From Paraburkholderia acidipaludis NBRC 101816 (GTDB lineage: Bacteria > Pseudomonadota > Gammaproteobacteria > Burkholderiales > Burkholderiaceae), in contig NZ_BAXZ01000027.1 in assembly GCF_000684975.1 (NCBI RefSeq), forward strand, positions 34,104 to 98,103: DNA of 64,000 nt, given 5' to 3'. This document shows positions 38,797 through 48,027 of the stretch, one piece after another (position 1 is the stretch's first letter; the number at the start of each line of letters is the position of its first letter). A program made the position numbers and the translations under genes. A model generated the notes under the pieces. It saw nothing but the letters and a program-made list of their open reading frames with translations, searched no databases and was not told the origin of the DNA.

Positions 38797-39189
38797 ATGT
38801 CCATGCCCGGCGGATATCCGCCTCCCACCGTTCGCGATCCGATCGAAGCGGATCGTCTGCGCAGCCTGCGCACCTTGACGCACGTGCTTTACGCGCTTTA
38901 CGCCGTGTACTGGCTCACCGGCGGCATCTCGATACTCGTCGCGATCATTCTGAATTACCTCAAACGCGACGAGGCGCTCGGCACGCCCTACGAGCAGCAT
39001 TTCACCTGGCAGATCCGCACCTTCTGGCTCGCGCTGGCCGGCCACCTCATCGGCGTTGCCCTCATCATCGTGCTGGTTGGCGTTCCGGTCCTGTGGGCTG
39101 TCGCAATCTGGACGTTGTACCGTATCATCAAAGGCTGGTTGTATCTGTACGACAACAAGCCGCTGGCCGACCCGCGCGGGTGGGTTTGA
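38797..39189 (+). CDS. DUF4870-like small membrane protein
   Basis: A 130-residue inner-membrane protein with three hydrophobic segments (about 30-55, 70-92 and 93-112). The pattern ALYAVYWLTGGISILVAIILNYLKRDEALGTPYEQHFTWQIRTFW followed by a YRIIKGWLYLYDNKP end matches the DUF4870/YcaP-type family. ATG 38797 has AGGAGA 8 bases upstream. Function unknown. It precedes hinT and the tat genes. Confidence 0.8.
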   Translation: MSMPGGYPPPTVRDPIEADRLRSLRTLTHVLYALYAVYWLTGGISILVAIILNYLKRDEALGTPYEQHFTWQIRTFWLALAGHLIGVALIIVLVGVPVLWAVAIWTLYRIIKGWLYLYDNKPLADPRGWV

Positions 39190-39237
39190 GCATCCCGGCA
39201 TCCGGGCATCCATCGCGTGTCACTGACCTGGAGCATC

Positions 39238-39606
39238 ATGAGTCACGATCGCAGTACCTGCCTCTTCTGCAAGATTGCCGACGGGCTGATTCCGAGCACC
39301 CGGGTCTACGAGGACGACGAATTCGTGGCTTTTCGCGATATTCGCCCCGCAGCGCAAACGCACGTGCTCGTCATTCCGCGCCAGCATATTCCTACCCTTT
39401 CGGATTGCGGCGAAAACGATGCTCCGCTGCTTGGTAGAATGTTTGTACTGGTCGCGCGTCTTGCGAAGGAGCTTGGCGTGTCGTACACCGGCGGCGAAAC
39501 CGGTTTTCGCACTGTCGTGAATACGGGGCCTGGCGGCGGGCAGGAGGTCTATCACCTGCACGCCCATCTGCTTGCCGGTCCGCGGCCGTGGCATCGCATG
39601 GGCTGA
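39238..39606 (+). CDS. hinT: HIT family purine nucleoside phosphoramidase HinT
   Basis: Hydrolyses AMP-linked phosphoramidates. The HIT triad reads HLHAHLL at residues 106-112; the N-terminal CLFCKIADGLIPS and the NTGPGGGQEVYHLH region are typical of HinT. ATG 39238 gives 122 residues; a GTG at 39217 in the same frame is less likely. Located just before tatABC in the his-tat cluster, as in other betaproteobacteria. Confidence 0.94.
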   Translation: MSHDRSTCLFCKIADGLIPSTRVYEDDEFVAFRDIRPAAQTHVLVIPRQHIPTLSDCGENDAPLLGRMFVLVARLAKELGVSYTGGETGFRTVVNTGPGGGQEVYHLHAHLLAGPRPWHRMG

Positions 39607-39772
39607 AGCTGCCACGCTAACGCCATACTGCGGCCACACTGCACCGGCACTATTTTCAGGTTATGCCGCTCCTGCTTCGGTGGGCGGCGTCAATACGCAG
39701 GCGCGCCGACGGCACACTGCGATTTTCCCGCCGCAGGCACGAAGCGCGGCGGGGTCAAGGAGAATTGGGATC

Positions 39773-40012
39773 ATGGGTTCGTTGAGCATCTGGCACTGGC
39801 TGATCGTCTTGCTGATCGTGGCGCTCGTCTTCGGCACGAAAAAGCTGCGCAATATCGGCAGCGACCTGGGGGGGGCCGTGAAGGGTTTCAAGGAAGGCAT
39901 GCGTGACAGCGAGGCCGCCGGCGCCGACGCGCAGAAGCGCGAGCTGCCGTCCAACGGCGGCACGGTCGATGTCGAGGCCAAGGACAAGAGCGAACGTACG
40001 GACTACCGCTAA
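39773..40012 (+). CDS. tatA: Sec-independent translocase subunit TatA
   Basis: A 79-residue protein with the N-terminal membrane helix (SIWHWLIVLLIVALVFGTKKLRNIG), FG hinge and amphipathic helix (DLGGAVKGFKEGM) of TatA, which assembles the twin-arginine export pore. AAGGAGA precedes ATG 39773. First gene of tatABC. Confidence 0.95.
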   Translation: MGSLSIWHWLIVLLIVALVFGTKKLRNIGSDLGGAVKGFKEGMRDSEAAGADAQKRELPSNGGTVDVEAKDKSERTDYR

Positions 40013-40055
40013 AGCGGTCGTTCGTCCCATCTCAGGCTGACGGAAACTTCCATTC

Positions 40056-40604
40056 ATGCTCGATCTGGGTCTTACCAAGATGGCGCTGATCGGCGTTGTC
40101 GCGCTGGTCGTGCTCGGACCGGAACGGTTGCCACGCGTCGCGCGCACGGCCGGCGCCCTGTTCGGCCGCGCGCAGCGCTACATCAACGACGTCAAGGCGG
40201 AGGTCACGCGCGAGATCGAACTCGACGAACTGCGTCGCATGAAGACCGAGTTCGAGCAGGCGGCGACCAACGTCGAAAAGACCGTCCACGACAACCTGCG
40301 CAAGCAGGAAGCCGAACTGAACGACGCGTGGAGCGCCGGGACTTCGGTGTCGCCGAGCATCGCGGGCGGTGCCGATGCCGCGGCCGTTACGGCAGAGGGC
40401 GTTGCCGCCGTCACCGCGGACGCATCGACCTGGCGCAGCGCCGGCGCCGTGCCGGCGAGGCGCAAGAACTGGCGCGTGAAGCAGGCCACCACCCCCGTCT
40501 GGTACAAGCGCGCCACGTTGCGGCGCACGCGGGTGCAGTCGGGCGCAGCGCGTGTCGCGCAGCACACGCCGGCCAGCCTGCGCCGGCCGGTGCGCTTCTT
40601 CTGA
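40056..40604 (+). CDS. tatB: Sec-independent translocase subunit TatB
   Basis: 182 residues: short N-terminal membrane helix with the LGPERLP motif typical of TatB (MALIGVVALVVLGPERLPRVAR), then a long amphipathic helix (RAQRYINDVKAEVTREIELDELRRMKTEFEQA-type). The C-terminal ~80 residues are variable and basic. TatB with TatC recognises twin-arginine signals. It lies between tatA and tatC. Confidence 0.94.
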   Translation: MLDLGLTKMALIGVVALVVLGPERLPRVARTAGALFGRAQRYINDVKAEVTREIELDELRRMKTEFEQAATNVEKTVHDNLRKQEAELNDAWSAGTSVSPSIAGGADAAAVTAEGVAAVTADASTWRSAGAVPARRKNWRVKQATTPVWYKRATLRRTRVQSGAARVAQHTPASLRRPVRFF

Positions 40605-40644
40605 TGCCGATCTTGCGTACGTCCATCTCCAATCGAGGGCCGGT

Positions 40645-41430
40645 GTGAGCGACCCCCAGCTAAAACAGGATGAAGGCAGCGAAGAGACCTTCATCTCCCA
40701 TCTCGTCGAACTGCGCGACCGCATCATCCGCGCGGGCATTGCGGTCATCGTCGTATTCGTCGGGCTCGTGTACTGGGCGCCAGATATTTTCCGGCTGCTC
40801 GCGCGCCCGCTTATGCAGAACCTGCCGCGCGACGGCAAGATGATCGTCACCGACGTCACCGGCTCGTTCTTCGTGCCGATGAAGGTCACGATGCTGGTCG
40901 CGTTCGTGATCGCGCTCCCGGTCGTGCTCTACCAGATCTGGGCGTTCGTCGCGCCCGGCCTCTACCAGCACGAGAAGAAGCTCGTCGCGCCGCTGGTGGC
41001 GAGCAGCTACACGCTGTTCCTGTGCGGGATGGCGTTCGCCTACTTCGTCGTGTTCCCGACCATTTTCCGCGTGATGGCGCACTACAACGCGCCGCTTGGC
41101 GCGGAGATGACGACCGATATCGACAATTACCTGAGCTTCGTGCTCACCATGTTCATCGCCTTCGGCGTGACTTTCGAGGTGCCCATCGTCGTGGTGCTGC
41201 TCGTGCGCATGAACCTTCTTACGGTGAAGAAGCTCAAGGAGATTCGTCCGTACGTGATTGTCGGCGCGTTCATCGTCGCGGCCGTCGTCACGCCGCCGGA
41301 CGTGTTCTCGCAGCTCATCCTCGCGCTGCCGCTGATCGTGCTCTACGAGGCCGGGATCATCGCCGCGCGCGTGTTCGTCGGCAGCGGCGAGAAGAAGCCC
41401 GCTGACGAGGAGCAGGCGGCCAGCAGCTAG
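40645..41430 (+). CDS. tatC: Sec-independent translocase subunit TatC
   Basis: Six-helix core of the Tat receptor, 261 residues. Family motifs: ETFISHLVELRDRIIRA at the N-terminus with the conserved E, FFVPMKVTMLVAFVIALPVVLYQIWAFVAPGLY and FGVTFEVPIVVVLLVRMNLL. GTG 40645 is the first plausible start after tatB. Its likely client in this window is the Rieske protein encoded by petA, which carries an RR motif. A shared terminator follows at 41472. Confidence 0.95.
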   Translation: MSDPQLKQDEGSEETFISHLVELRDRIIRAGIAVIVVFVGLVYWAPDIFRLLARPLMQNLPRDGKMIVTDVTGSFFVPMKVTMLVAFVIALPVVLYQIWAFVAPGLYQHEKKLVAPLVASSYTLFLCGMAFAYFVVFPTIFRVMAHYNAPLGAEMTTDIDNYLSFVLTMFIAFGVTFEVPIVVVLLVRMNLLTVKKLKEIRPYVIVGAFIVAAVVTPPDVFSQLILALPLIVLYEAGIIAARVFVGSGEKKPADEEQAASS

Positions 41431-41471
41431 GCTTACCCGTGTCGCCCCCGCGCGCAGCGTGCCGCAGGGAC

Positions 41472-41507
41472 AAAAAAGGCCGCGAACGGCGAATTCGCGG
41501 CCTTTTT
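41472..41507. terminator. Bidirectional terminator between tatC and the degQ-type gene
   Basis: Perfect 14-bp arms (AAAAAGGCCGCGAA and TTCGCGGCCTTTTT) around a 7-base loop; the A-run and T-run make it work on both strands for the convergent genes. Confidence 0.9.
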
Positions 41508-41540
41508 GCTTTTCCAGTATCTGGCGATCTTGGGTGAGGG

Positions 41541-42764
41541 TCAGCCGCCGTTGTCGTCGTCCTCGCCGTCTTCCTGTTCCGGCTGCTTCGGCGGCGGCGG
41601 GCGCTTGCCGATCAGCACGTCGAGATCCATGTCCTTGTTCTTGCGCACGAGATGGATCTTCGCGTCGGTGCCGGGCTTGATCTGCGCGATCACGTTCAGA
41701 AGGCGCGTCGTATCGGTGATTTCCTCGCCGTTCACCGAAATCAGGATGTCGCCGGGCTTGATGCCGGCCTTGTCGGCCGGGCCGCCTTGCAGCACGCCCG
41801 CGACGATCGCCCCCGACTTCTGGTTCAGCCCGAACGATTCGGCGATCTCGGGCGTCACGTCCTGCGGCTCGACGCCGATCCAGCCGCGCGTGACCGAGCC
41901 CGTCGTGATGATGCTCTCCAGCACGCTGCGCGCCGTGGAAACGGGAATCGCGAAGCCGATCCCGAGCGAGCCGCCCGAGCGCGAGTAAATGGCCGTATTG
42001 ATGCCGAGCAGATTGCCGTGCACGTCCACGAGCGCGCCGCCGGAGTTGCCGGGATTGATCGGCGCGTCGGTCTGGATGAAGTTTTCGAACGTATTGATGC
42101 CGAGATGATTGCGTCCCAGCGCGCTGATGATGCCCATCGTGACCGTCTGGCCCACGCCGAACGGATTGCCGATGGCGAGCACCACGTCGCCCACGCGCGC
42201 CTGATCCATGCGCCCGAGCGTGATGGTGGGCAGGTTCGGCAGAGTGATCTTGAGCACCGCCAGATCGGTCTCCGGGTCGGCGCCGACGACCTTCGCGGTC
42301 GTGGTGCGGCCGTCCGAGAGCGCGATTTCGATTTGATCGGCGCCGTCGATGACGTGCTGGTTCGTTAGAATGTAACCGTCCGGACTGACAATGACACCCG
42401 AGCCGAGATTCGCGGCAGGCTGATCCTGCTGCTTGTGATTGTTGTTGGGATTGCCGAAAAAGTAGCGAAACAGCGGGTCGTTCTGGCGCGGGTCGGGCGG
42501 AAGCGATCCGTCCTTGCTCGAGAACACGTTGACGACCGCGGGCATCGCTTTCTGGGCGGCGTCCGCATAGGAGCCCTGCGCCGGGCCGCCGCCGATGCCA
42601 ATGCCGGGCGCCACCTCCCGCAGCGCCACGATCGGTTCGGCGAGCTGCTTGCCGAATTGCCCCTGATGCTGCAGCCACTGCGGCTTGAGCGTTGCGACGA
42701 TGAACATCAACGCGAGCAGGACCGTCACCGCCTGGGCGAAGAACAGCCAAAAGCGTCTAAGCAT
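41541..42764 (-). CDS. Trypsin-like serine protease, DegS/DegQ type, one PDZ domain
   Basis: Periplasmic HtrA protease anchored by an N-terminal helix (residues 5-25). The triad is H137 (TNQHVI), D167 (ETDLAVL) and S241 (GNSGGAL). A single PDZ domain (about 282-385, GAIVAGVLQGGPADKAGIKPGDILISVNG) resembles DegS more than the two-PDZ DegP/DegQ. The tail is Pro-rich, then strongly acidic. Length 407. It may act in envelope stress signalling, but no rseA or rpoE is nearby. Its start is only 19 bases from that of the divergent Nif3-like gene. Confidence 0.9.
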   Translation of the reverse strand: MLRRFWLFFAQAVTVLLALMFIVATLKPQWLQHQGQFGKQLAEPIVALREVAPGIGIGGGPAQGSYADAAQKAMPAVVNVFSSKDGSLPPDPRQNDPLFRYFFGNPNNNHKQQDQPAANLGSGVIVSPDGYILTNQHVIDGADQIEIALSDGRTTTAKVVGADPETDLAVLKITLPNLPTITLGRMDQARVGDVVLAIGNPFGVGQTVTMGIISALGRNHLGINTFENFIQTDAPINPGNSGGALVDVHGNLLGINTAIYSRSGGSLGIGFAIPVSTARSVLESIITTGSVTRGWIGVEPQDVTPEIAESFGLNQKSGAIVAGVLQGGPADKAGIKPGDILISVNGEEITDTTRLLNVIAQIKPGTDAKIHLVRKNKDMDLDVLIGKRPPPPKQPEQEDGEDDDNGG

Positions 42765-42783
42765 CTGAAGATTAGAGGATTAT

Positions 42784-43530
42784 ATGGATCGGATCGAACT
42801 GGAATTGTATCTGAACAATCTTCTCGAAGCCGCGCGCTTCAAGGACTATTGCCCCAATGGCTTGCAGGTGGAAGGGCGCCGCCGGGTGGAGAAGATCGCG
42901 ACGGGTGTGACCGCCTCGCTCGCGTTCCTCGAAGCCGCGCTGGAGTGGGGCGCGGACGCCGTGCTGGTCCATCACGGCTACTTCTGGAAGAACGAGGCGC
43001 CGCAAATCACCGGCCGCAAGTACCGGCGCCTCAAGACGCTGCTCCAGAACGACCTGAGCCTCTTTGCCTACCACCTGCCGCTCGATAGCCACCCGGAACT
43101 GGGCAACAATGCCCAACTGGGCGCCCGCCTTGGCTGGATCGGCGAGCAGCGCTTCGGCGAGCAGGACCTCGGCTGGATGGCGACGCTGCCCATGCCGATC
43201 ACGCTTGCGCACTTTACGGCGCAGGTCGAGCAAACGCTCGGCCGCGCTCCGCTCGTGATCGGCGATCCCGACTGGGAGCTGCGCCGCGTGGCGTGGTGCA
43301 CGGGCGCGGCACAGGGGCTCTTTGAGGCTGCGATCGATGCCGGTGCCGACGTCTACCTCACCGGCGAGATTTCAGAGCCGACCTTCCATATTTCGGCCGA
43401 AAGCGGCGTGGCGTTTCTCGCAGCAGGCCATCACGCGACCGAGCGTTTCGGCGTGCAGGCCGTGGGCTCGCATCTGGCCGACACCTTCGGCATCGAGCAT
43501 CTCTTCATCGATATCCACAATCCGGTCTGA
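42784..43530 (+). CDS. Nif3-like dinuclear metal centre protein
   Basis: A 248-residue NIF3/YbgI family protein (hexameric, two metals per subunit in solved members). Metal-binding candidates: HHGYFWK near residues 60-66, the D of DSHPELGNNAQ and the C-terminal GHHATERFGVQ. The first lines (DYCPNGLQVEG as KDYCPNGLQV) are the family hallmark. AGAGGA precedes ATG 42784. Function in bacteria unsettled (GTP cyclohydrolase I type 2-like has been proposed). It is divergent to the protease and upstream of petABC. Confidence 0.92.
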   Translation: MDRIELELYLNNLLEAARFKDYCPNGLQVEGRRRVEKIATGVTASLAFLEAALEWGADAVLVHHGYFWKNEAPQITGRKYRRLKTLLQNDLSLFAYHLPLDSHPELGNNAQLGARLGWIGEQRFGEQDLGWMATLPMPITLAHFTAQVEQTLGRAPLVIGDPDWELRRVAWCTGAAQGLFEAAIDAGADVYLTGEISEPTFHISAESGVAFLAAGHHATERFGVQAVGSHLADTFGIEHLFIDIHNPV

Positions 43531-43673
43531 GCGGATTGACGGTGTCCTGCACGGGGCGTCCCCGCGCCGGATTTATTCAGAAAGCATTTACAACGGCAAG
43601 CTGGAAGTCGCCTTTTTCGTGCGGGAAAACCCCGACATATCAAGGACTTCGCGCGCTTTTTGGAGGTCGCCCC

Positions 43674-43703
43674 TTGTAAATGCCGACTCCATTCGCGCAA
43701 ACT
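43674..43703 (+). promoter_or_regulatory. Candidate promoter of petABC
   Basis: TTGTAA (43674-43679) and CAAACT (43698-43703) are separated by 18 bases and lie 68 bases before petA. The -10 is a weak match; this is a guess from spacing in an otherwise gene-free 240-base gap (43531-43770). Confidence 0.3.
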
Positions 43704-43770
43704 AGCGTTCGGCAGTACGCGGGTAAGCACGGCGTGACGGATAAATCCAACTCAGAAGTGGGGCGATGTG

Positions 43771-44391
43771 ATGCGAGACAATGAAAATGACCGCGTCGAT
43801 GGCAGCCGCCGAACCTGGCTGATTGCGACGTCCGTAGCAGGTGGCATAGGAGGCGTTGCCACCGTCGTACCGTTCGTAGCTTCGTTTGCACCATCCGAAA
43901 AGGCCCGCGCCGCCGGCGCGCCCGTCGAAGTCGACATCACCGGCCTCGAGCCCGGCAGCATGATGACGGTGGCCTGGCGCGGCAAGCCGGTCTGGATCCT
44001 GAACCGCACCGACCGCATGATGGCCGATGTCGTGAAGGCCGATCCCGAACTGGCGGACCCGAACTCCGAGCATCCGTTCTCCATGCCGATGCCGGAATAC
44101 TGCAAGAACGAATACCGCTCGCGTCCCGAGCACAAGAACATTCTCGTGGCGGTCGCCGTCTGCACCCACCTGGGCTGCACGCCGACTCCGCGCTTCCAGG
44201 AGGGCCCGCAGCCCAACCTGCCCGACGACTGGCCCGGCGGCTTCCTGTGCCCGTGCCACGGCTCCACCTACGACCTGGCCGGGCGCGTGTTCAAGAACAA
44301 GCCCGCGCCGCAGAACCTCGACATCCCCCGGTACATGTTCACGTCCCCGACGCAGATCGTGATCGGCAAGGACGAACAAGGAGAAGCGTGA
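43771..44391 (+). CDS. petA: Ubiquinol-cytochrome c reductase Rieske iron-sulfur subunit
   Basis: Electron-transfer subunit of the cytochrome bc1 complex. A GSRRTWLIATSVAGGIGGVA segment gives an RR-type Tat signal anchor. The 2Fe-2S ligands are C131 and H133 (CTHLGC) and C160 and H163 (CPCHGS), with the disulfide cysteines C136 and C162. ATG 43771 gives 206 residues; GTG 43768 is a one-codon alternative. TGA overlaps the petB ATG by one base. Confidence 0.96.
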   Translation: MRDNENDRVDGSRRTWLIATSVAGGIGGVATVVPFVASFAPSEKARAAGAPVEVDITGLEPGSMMTVAWRGKPVWILNRTDRMMADVVKADPELADPNSEHPFSMPMPEYCKNEYRSRPEHKNILVAVAVCTHLGCTPTPRFQEGPQPNLPDDWPGGFLCPCHGSTYDLAGRVFKNKPAPQNLDIPRYMFTSPTQIVIGKDEQGEA

Positions 44392-45776
44392 TGGCGACGG
44401 GAACCGACAACAAGGTGGAGACGACGGGCCTCCTCGGCTGGATCGACAGGCGCTTTCCGCTCACCGCGACGTGGCGCGCGCATGTGTCCGAGTACTACGC
44501 GCCGAAGAACTTCAACTTCTGGTACTTCTTCGGCTCGCTGGCCCTGCTCGTGCTGGTGAACCAGATCGTCACCGGCATCTTCCTCACCATGAACTACAAG
44601 CCCGATTCGACGCTCGCGTTCGCGTCGGTCGAGTACATCATGCGCGAGGTGCCGTGGGGCTGGCTGATCCGCTACATGCACTCCACAGGCGCCTCGATGT
44701 TCTTCGTGGTCGTCTATCTGCATATGTTCCGCGGGCTTCTGTACGGTTCTTACCGCAAGCCGCGCGAACTCGTCTGGATCTTCGGCTGCGCGATCTTCCT
44801 GTGCCTGATGGCCGAGGCCTTCTTCGGTTATCTGCTTCCCTGGGGCCAGATGTCGTTCTGGGGCGCGCAGGTGATCGTGAACCTGTTTTCGGCGATTCCG
44901 TTCGTCGGCCCGGACCTCTCGCTGTGGATCCGCGGCGACTATGTCGTGTCGGACATCACGCTCAACCGCTTCTTCGCGTTCCACGTGATTGCGATTCCGC
45001 TCGTGCTGATCGGCCTCGTGATCGCGCATATCGTCGCGCTGCACGAGGTGGGGTCGAACAATCCCGACGGCATCGAGATCAAGGAGAAAAAGGACGCGGA
45101 CGGCATTCCGCTCGACGGCATTCCGTTCCATCCGTACTACTCGGTGCACGACTTCATGGGCGTGTGCATCTTCCTGATGATCTTCGCGGCGATCGTGTTC
45201 TTCGCCCCGGAAATGGGTGGCTACTTCCTCGAAGCGAACAACTTCATCCCGGCCAACCCGTTGCAGACGCCCCCCGAAATCGCGCCGGTGTGGTACTTCA
45301 CGGCGTTCTACGCGATGCTGCGCGCCACCACTGACCCGTTCAAGATCGTGCTGATGATCGTGATCGCGCTGCTCGGGCTGCTTTCGCTCGTGCGGGCGCG
45401 CGGCAAATGGCGCGTGGGGCTGCCCGTACTGGCCGTCCTCGTGATCCTCGCGATGGCCTTCACCGAGTCGAAGTTCTGGGGCGTGGTGGTGATGGGATCG
45501 GCGGTGATTTCGCTCTTCTTCCTGCCGTGGCTCGACCGGGCACCGGTGAAATCGATCCGCTACCGGCCGACGTTCCACAAGGTTTTCCTCGGGATTTTCG
45601 TCATTGCATTCCTGACGCTGGCATTTTTGGGGACAAAACCACCATCGCCCGCGGCGACGCTGATCGCGCAGGTTTGCGCGCTCGTCTATTTCGCGTTTTT
45701 CCTCGGCATGCCGGTCTGGACGCCGCTTGGCACGTTCAAGCAGCCGCCTGAGCGCGTGCGGTTCAAGCCCCATTAA
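44391..45776 (+). CDS. petB: Cytochrome b subunit of the bc1 complex
   Basis: Eight-helix di-haem quinol-oxidising subunit, 461 residues. Haem ligands lie in RYMHSTGASMFFVVVYLHMFRG and RFFAFHVIAIPLVLIGLVIAHIVALHEVG-type segments; the Qo-site PEWY equivalent reads IAPVWYFTAFYA. The N-terminal half includes FGYLLPWGQMSFWGA. It is coupled to petA (TGATG) and followed by petC. Confidence 0.96.
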   Translation: MATGTDNKVETTGLLGWIDRRFPLTATWRAHVSEYYAPKNFNFWYFFGSLALLVLVNQIVTGIFLTMNYKPDSTLAFASVEYIMREVPWGWLIRYMHSTGASMFFVVVYLHMFRGLLYGSYRKPRELVWIFGCAIFLCLMAEAFFGYLLPWGQMSFWGAQVIVNLFSAIPFVGPDLSLWIRGDYVVSDITLNRFFAFHVIAIPLVLIGLVIAHIVALHEVGSNNPDGIEIKEKKDADGIPLDGIPFHPYYSVHDFMGVCIFLMIFAAIVFFAPEMGGYFLEANNFIPANPLQTPPEIAPVWYFTAFYAMLRATTDPFKIVLMIVIALLGLLSLVRARGKWRVGLPVLAVLVILAMAFTESKFWGVVVMGSAVISLFFLPWLDRAPVKSIRYRPTFHKVFLGIFVIAFLTLAFLGTKPPSPAATLIAQVCALVYFAFFLGMPVWTPLGTFKQPPERVRFKPH

Positions 45777-45794
45777 TCCGTGAGCGAGGAAAAC

Positions 45795-46580
45795 ATGACG
45801 ACAAAATCCCTCTATGCGGCGCTCACGCGTGCGGGCGCCAGATTTGGCGTGGCCGCGCTGGCGCTGGTCTGCGCGCTTGCCGCGGGGCCGGTGCGAGCCC
45901 AGGAAAACATTCCGCTCGACCGCGCGCCCGATAACGGCGAAAATCTTGCCTCGCTGCAACATGGCGCGCAATTGTTTGTAAACTATTGCCTGAATTGCCA
46001 CAGCGCGAACCTGATGCGCTATAGCGCATTGGAGGAAATCGGCATTCCGCAGAAGCAGATCGAGGACAATCTCCTGTTCACGACCGACAAGGTCGGCAAC
46101 ACGATGTCGATCGCCATGCGGCCGGACGACGCGAAATCGTGGTTCGGCGTGACGCCGCCGGACCTCTCCGTGGAAGCGCGCGCGCGCGGACGGGACTGGC
46201 TGTACACGTACCTGCGCAGCTTTTACCGCGACGACACGCGGCCGACGGGCTGGAACAACCTCGTGTATCCGAACGTGAGCATGCCGAATGTGCTCTGGCA
46301 ACTGCAGGGCATACGCAACGCGAAGTTCGAGGACGTGACGGACCTGGAAAGCGGGGAAAAGACCCACCGCTTTGCGGGGTACGATCAGGTGACGCCCGGG
46401 AAGCTTTCGCCGGTGGATTATGATGCCGCCGTGGGCGATCTGGTGGCGTACCTGGACTGGATGTCGGAACCGGAGCAGAAGACCCGCAAGCAGCTAGGCG
46501 TATGGGTGCTGCTGTTCCTCGCCGTCCTGAGCTTTTTTGCCTGGCGGCTGAACGCCGCGTACTGGAAAGATATCAAATAG
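45795..46580 (+). CDS. petC: Cytochrome c1
   Basis: Membrane-anchored c-type haem subunit of bc1, 261 residues. Signal peptide of ~35 residues ending VRA, haem motif CLNCH at 65-69, likely Met ligand in NVSMPNVLW, and a C-terminal anchor (QLGVWVLLFLAVLSFFAWRLNAAYW). ATG 45795 follows GCGAGGA by 4 bases, so the in-frame GTG 45780 is rejected. Last gene of petABC. Confidence 0.95.
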   Translation: MTTKSLYAALTRAGARFGVAALALVCALAAGPVRAQENIPLDRAPDNGENLASLQHGAQLFVNYCLNCHSANLMRYSALEEIGIPQKQIEDNLLFTTDKVGNTMSIAMRPDDAKSWFGVTPPDLSVEARARGRDWLYTYLRSFYRDDTRPTGWNNLVYPNVSMPNVLWQLQGIRNAKFEDVTDLESGEKTHRFAGYDQVTPGKLSPVDYDAAVGDLVAYLDWMSEPEQKTRKQLGVWVLLFLAVLSFFAWRLNAAYWKDIK

Positions 46581-46687
46581 TCACGTCCTGACCGACGTGG
46601 GGCCGGCGCCGCGAGCAAACCGTCTGGAAGCCGTCTGACGGATTGATCGCCCGCTGGCCTTTTGGGTTTATTGAGGAAATGTAAATC

Positions 46688-47299
46688 ATGATGGTTCTGT
46701 ACTCCGGCACTACCTGCCCGTTCTCCCAGCGTTGCCGGCTGGTGTTGTTCGAAAAGGGCATGGACTTCGAAATCCGCGACGTCGACCTGTTCAACAAACC
46801 GGAAGACATCGCCGTGATGAATCCTTACGGTCAGGTGCCGATTCTGGTCGAGCGCGACCTGATCCTGTACGAGTCGAACATCATCAACGAGTACATCGAC
46901 GAACGCTTCCCGCATCCGCAGCTGATGCCGGCCGACCCGGTGCAGCGCGCCCGCGCGCGCCTCTTCCTGCTCAACTTCGAGAAGGAACTGTTCGTGCACG
47001 TGAGCACGCTCGAAAACGAGAAGGGCAAGGCGGCCGAGAAGAACCACGAGAAAGCGCGCCTCGCGATCCGCGACCGCCTCACGCAACTCGCGCCGATCTT
47101 CCTGAAGAACAAGTACATGCTGGGCGAAGAGTTCTCGATGCTCGACGTCGCGATCGCGCCGCTGCTGTGGCGCCTCGATCACTACGGCATCGAACTGTCG
47201 AAGAACGCGGCGCCTTTGATGAAGTACGCCGAGCGCATTTTCAGCCGCCCGGCCTATATCGAAGCGCTGACGCCGTCGGAAAAGGTGATGCGCCGCTAA
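46688..47299 (+). CDS. sspA: Stringent starvation protein A SspA
   Basis: Glutathione-S-transferase-fold regulator that binds RNA polymerase; 203 residues. The N-terminal thioredoxin fold (LYSGTTCPFSQRCRLVLFEKGMDFEI), NPYGQVPILVERDLILYESNIINEYIDERFPHPQL and the C-terminal helical domain (LLNFEKELF, FSMLDVAIAPLLWRL) are as in the family. The start may be ATG 46688 or 46691. It follows petABC and precedes sspB. Confidence 0.93.
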   Translation: MMVLYSGTTCPFSQRCRLVLFEKGMDFEIRDVDLFNKPEDIAVMNPYGQVPILVERDLILYESNIINEYIDERFPHPQLMPADPVQRARARLFLLNFEKELFVHVSTLENEKGKAAEKNHEKARLAIRDRLTQLAPIFLKNKYMLGEEFSMLDVAIAPLLWRLDHYGIELSKNAAPLMKYAERIFSRPAYIEALTPSEKVMRR

Positions 47300-47389
47300 G
47301 TTCCTGCGGGCATTCCTGCAGGCAATCAGGGGCGGCACGCGGTGCGCGGCGTTTTCGGCGCGGCGTGCGGCCCCGGCAAAGGATCGTTG

Positions 47390-47872
47390 ATGCAAGAGAT
47401 TTCCACGAAGCCGTACCTGCTTCGCGCGCTGTACGAATGGTGCACCGATAACGGTTTTACGCCGCATATCGCGGTGCGGGTCGACAACCGGACACGGGTG
47501 CCGCGCCAGTTTGTGCGCGACGGCGAGATCGTGCTGAACATCAGCTTCGAGGCCACAAGCCAGTTGCAGATGGGCAACGAGGCGATTGAGTTCAATGCCC
47601 GGTTTTCCGGCAAGTCGCACAAGATCGAGGTACCCGTGGCGAACGTTCTCGCGATCTACGCGCGCGAGAACGGACAGGGCATGGCGTTCCCGGTCGAAGC
47701 GGCGGCGGGGGATGCCGACGACGTGTTGCCCTCCGAGCGGGACGAGCACGAAGAAGAGGCTGTGGCCGAGTCGGCTGCAGAGCCTGTTGATGCTCCGGAA
47801 ACCGGCACACCCGAAAAGGGCGGCGACGACGGCGCGAAAGCCGGCAAGGGCCACCTCAAGATCGTGAAATGA
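47390..47872 (+). CDS. sspB: ClpXP protease specificity-enhancing factor SspB
   Basis: Adaptor that delivers ssrA-tagged peptides to ClpXP, 160 residues. The substrate-binding domain is STKPYLLRALYEWCTDNGFTPHIAVRV through RFSGKSHKIEVPVANVLAIYARENGQGMAF; an acidic linker (PSERDEHEEEAVAES) leads to the short C-terminal ClpX-binding motif GHLKIVK. ATG 47390 is fixed by homology. sspA is directly upstream, as in E. coli. Confidence 0.94.
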   Translation: MQEISTKPYLLRALYEWCTDNGFTPHIAVRVDNRTRVPRQFVRDGEIVLNISFEATSQLQMGNEAIEFNARFSGKSHKIEVPVANVLAIYARENGQGMAFPVEAAAGDADDVLPSERDEHEEEAVAESAAEPVDAPETGTPEKGGDDGAKAGKGHLKIVK

Positions 47873-47890
47873 AGTAGAATTGTGGGCTAC

Positions 47891-47966
<76 letters not shown>

Positions 47967-47988
47967 TTTGCTATTCCGAAGTCGTCCG

Positions 47989-48027
47989 AAAACCCCCGTT
48001 AGAGTCCTTGATTCTGCGGGGTTTTTT
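47989..48027 (+). terminator. Terminator after tRNA-Thr
   Basis: AAAACCCC (47989-47996) pairs with GGGGTTTT (48018-48025), loop of about 21 bases, T-run of six. It ends the tRNA transcript. Confidence 0.7.
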
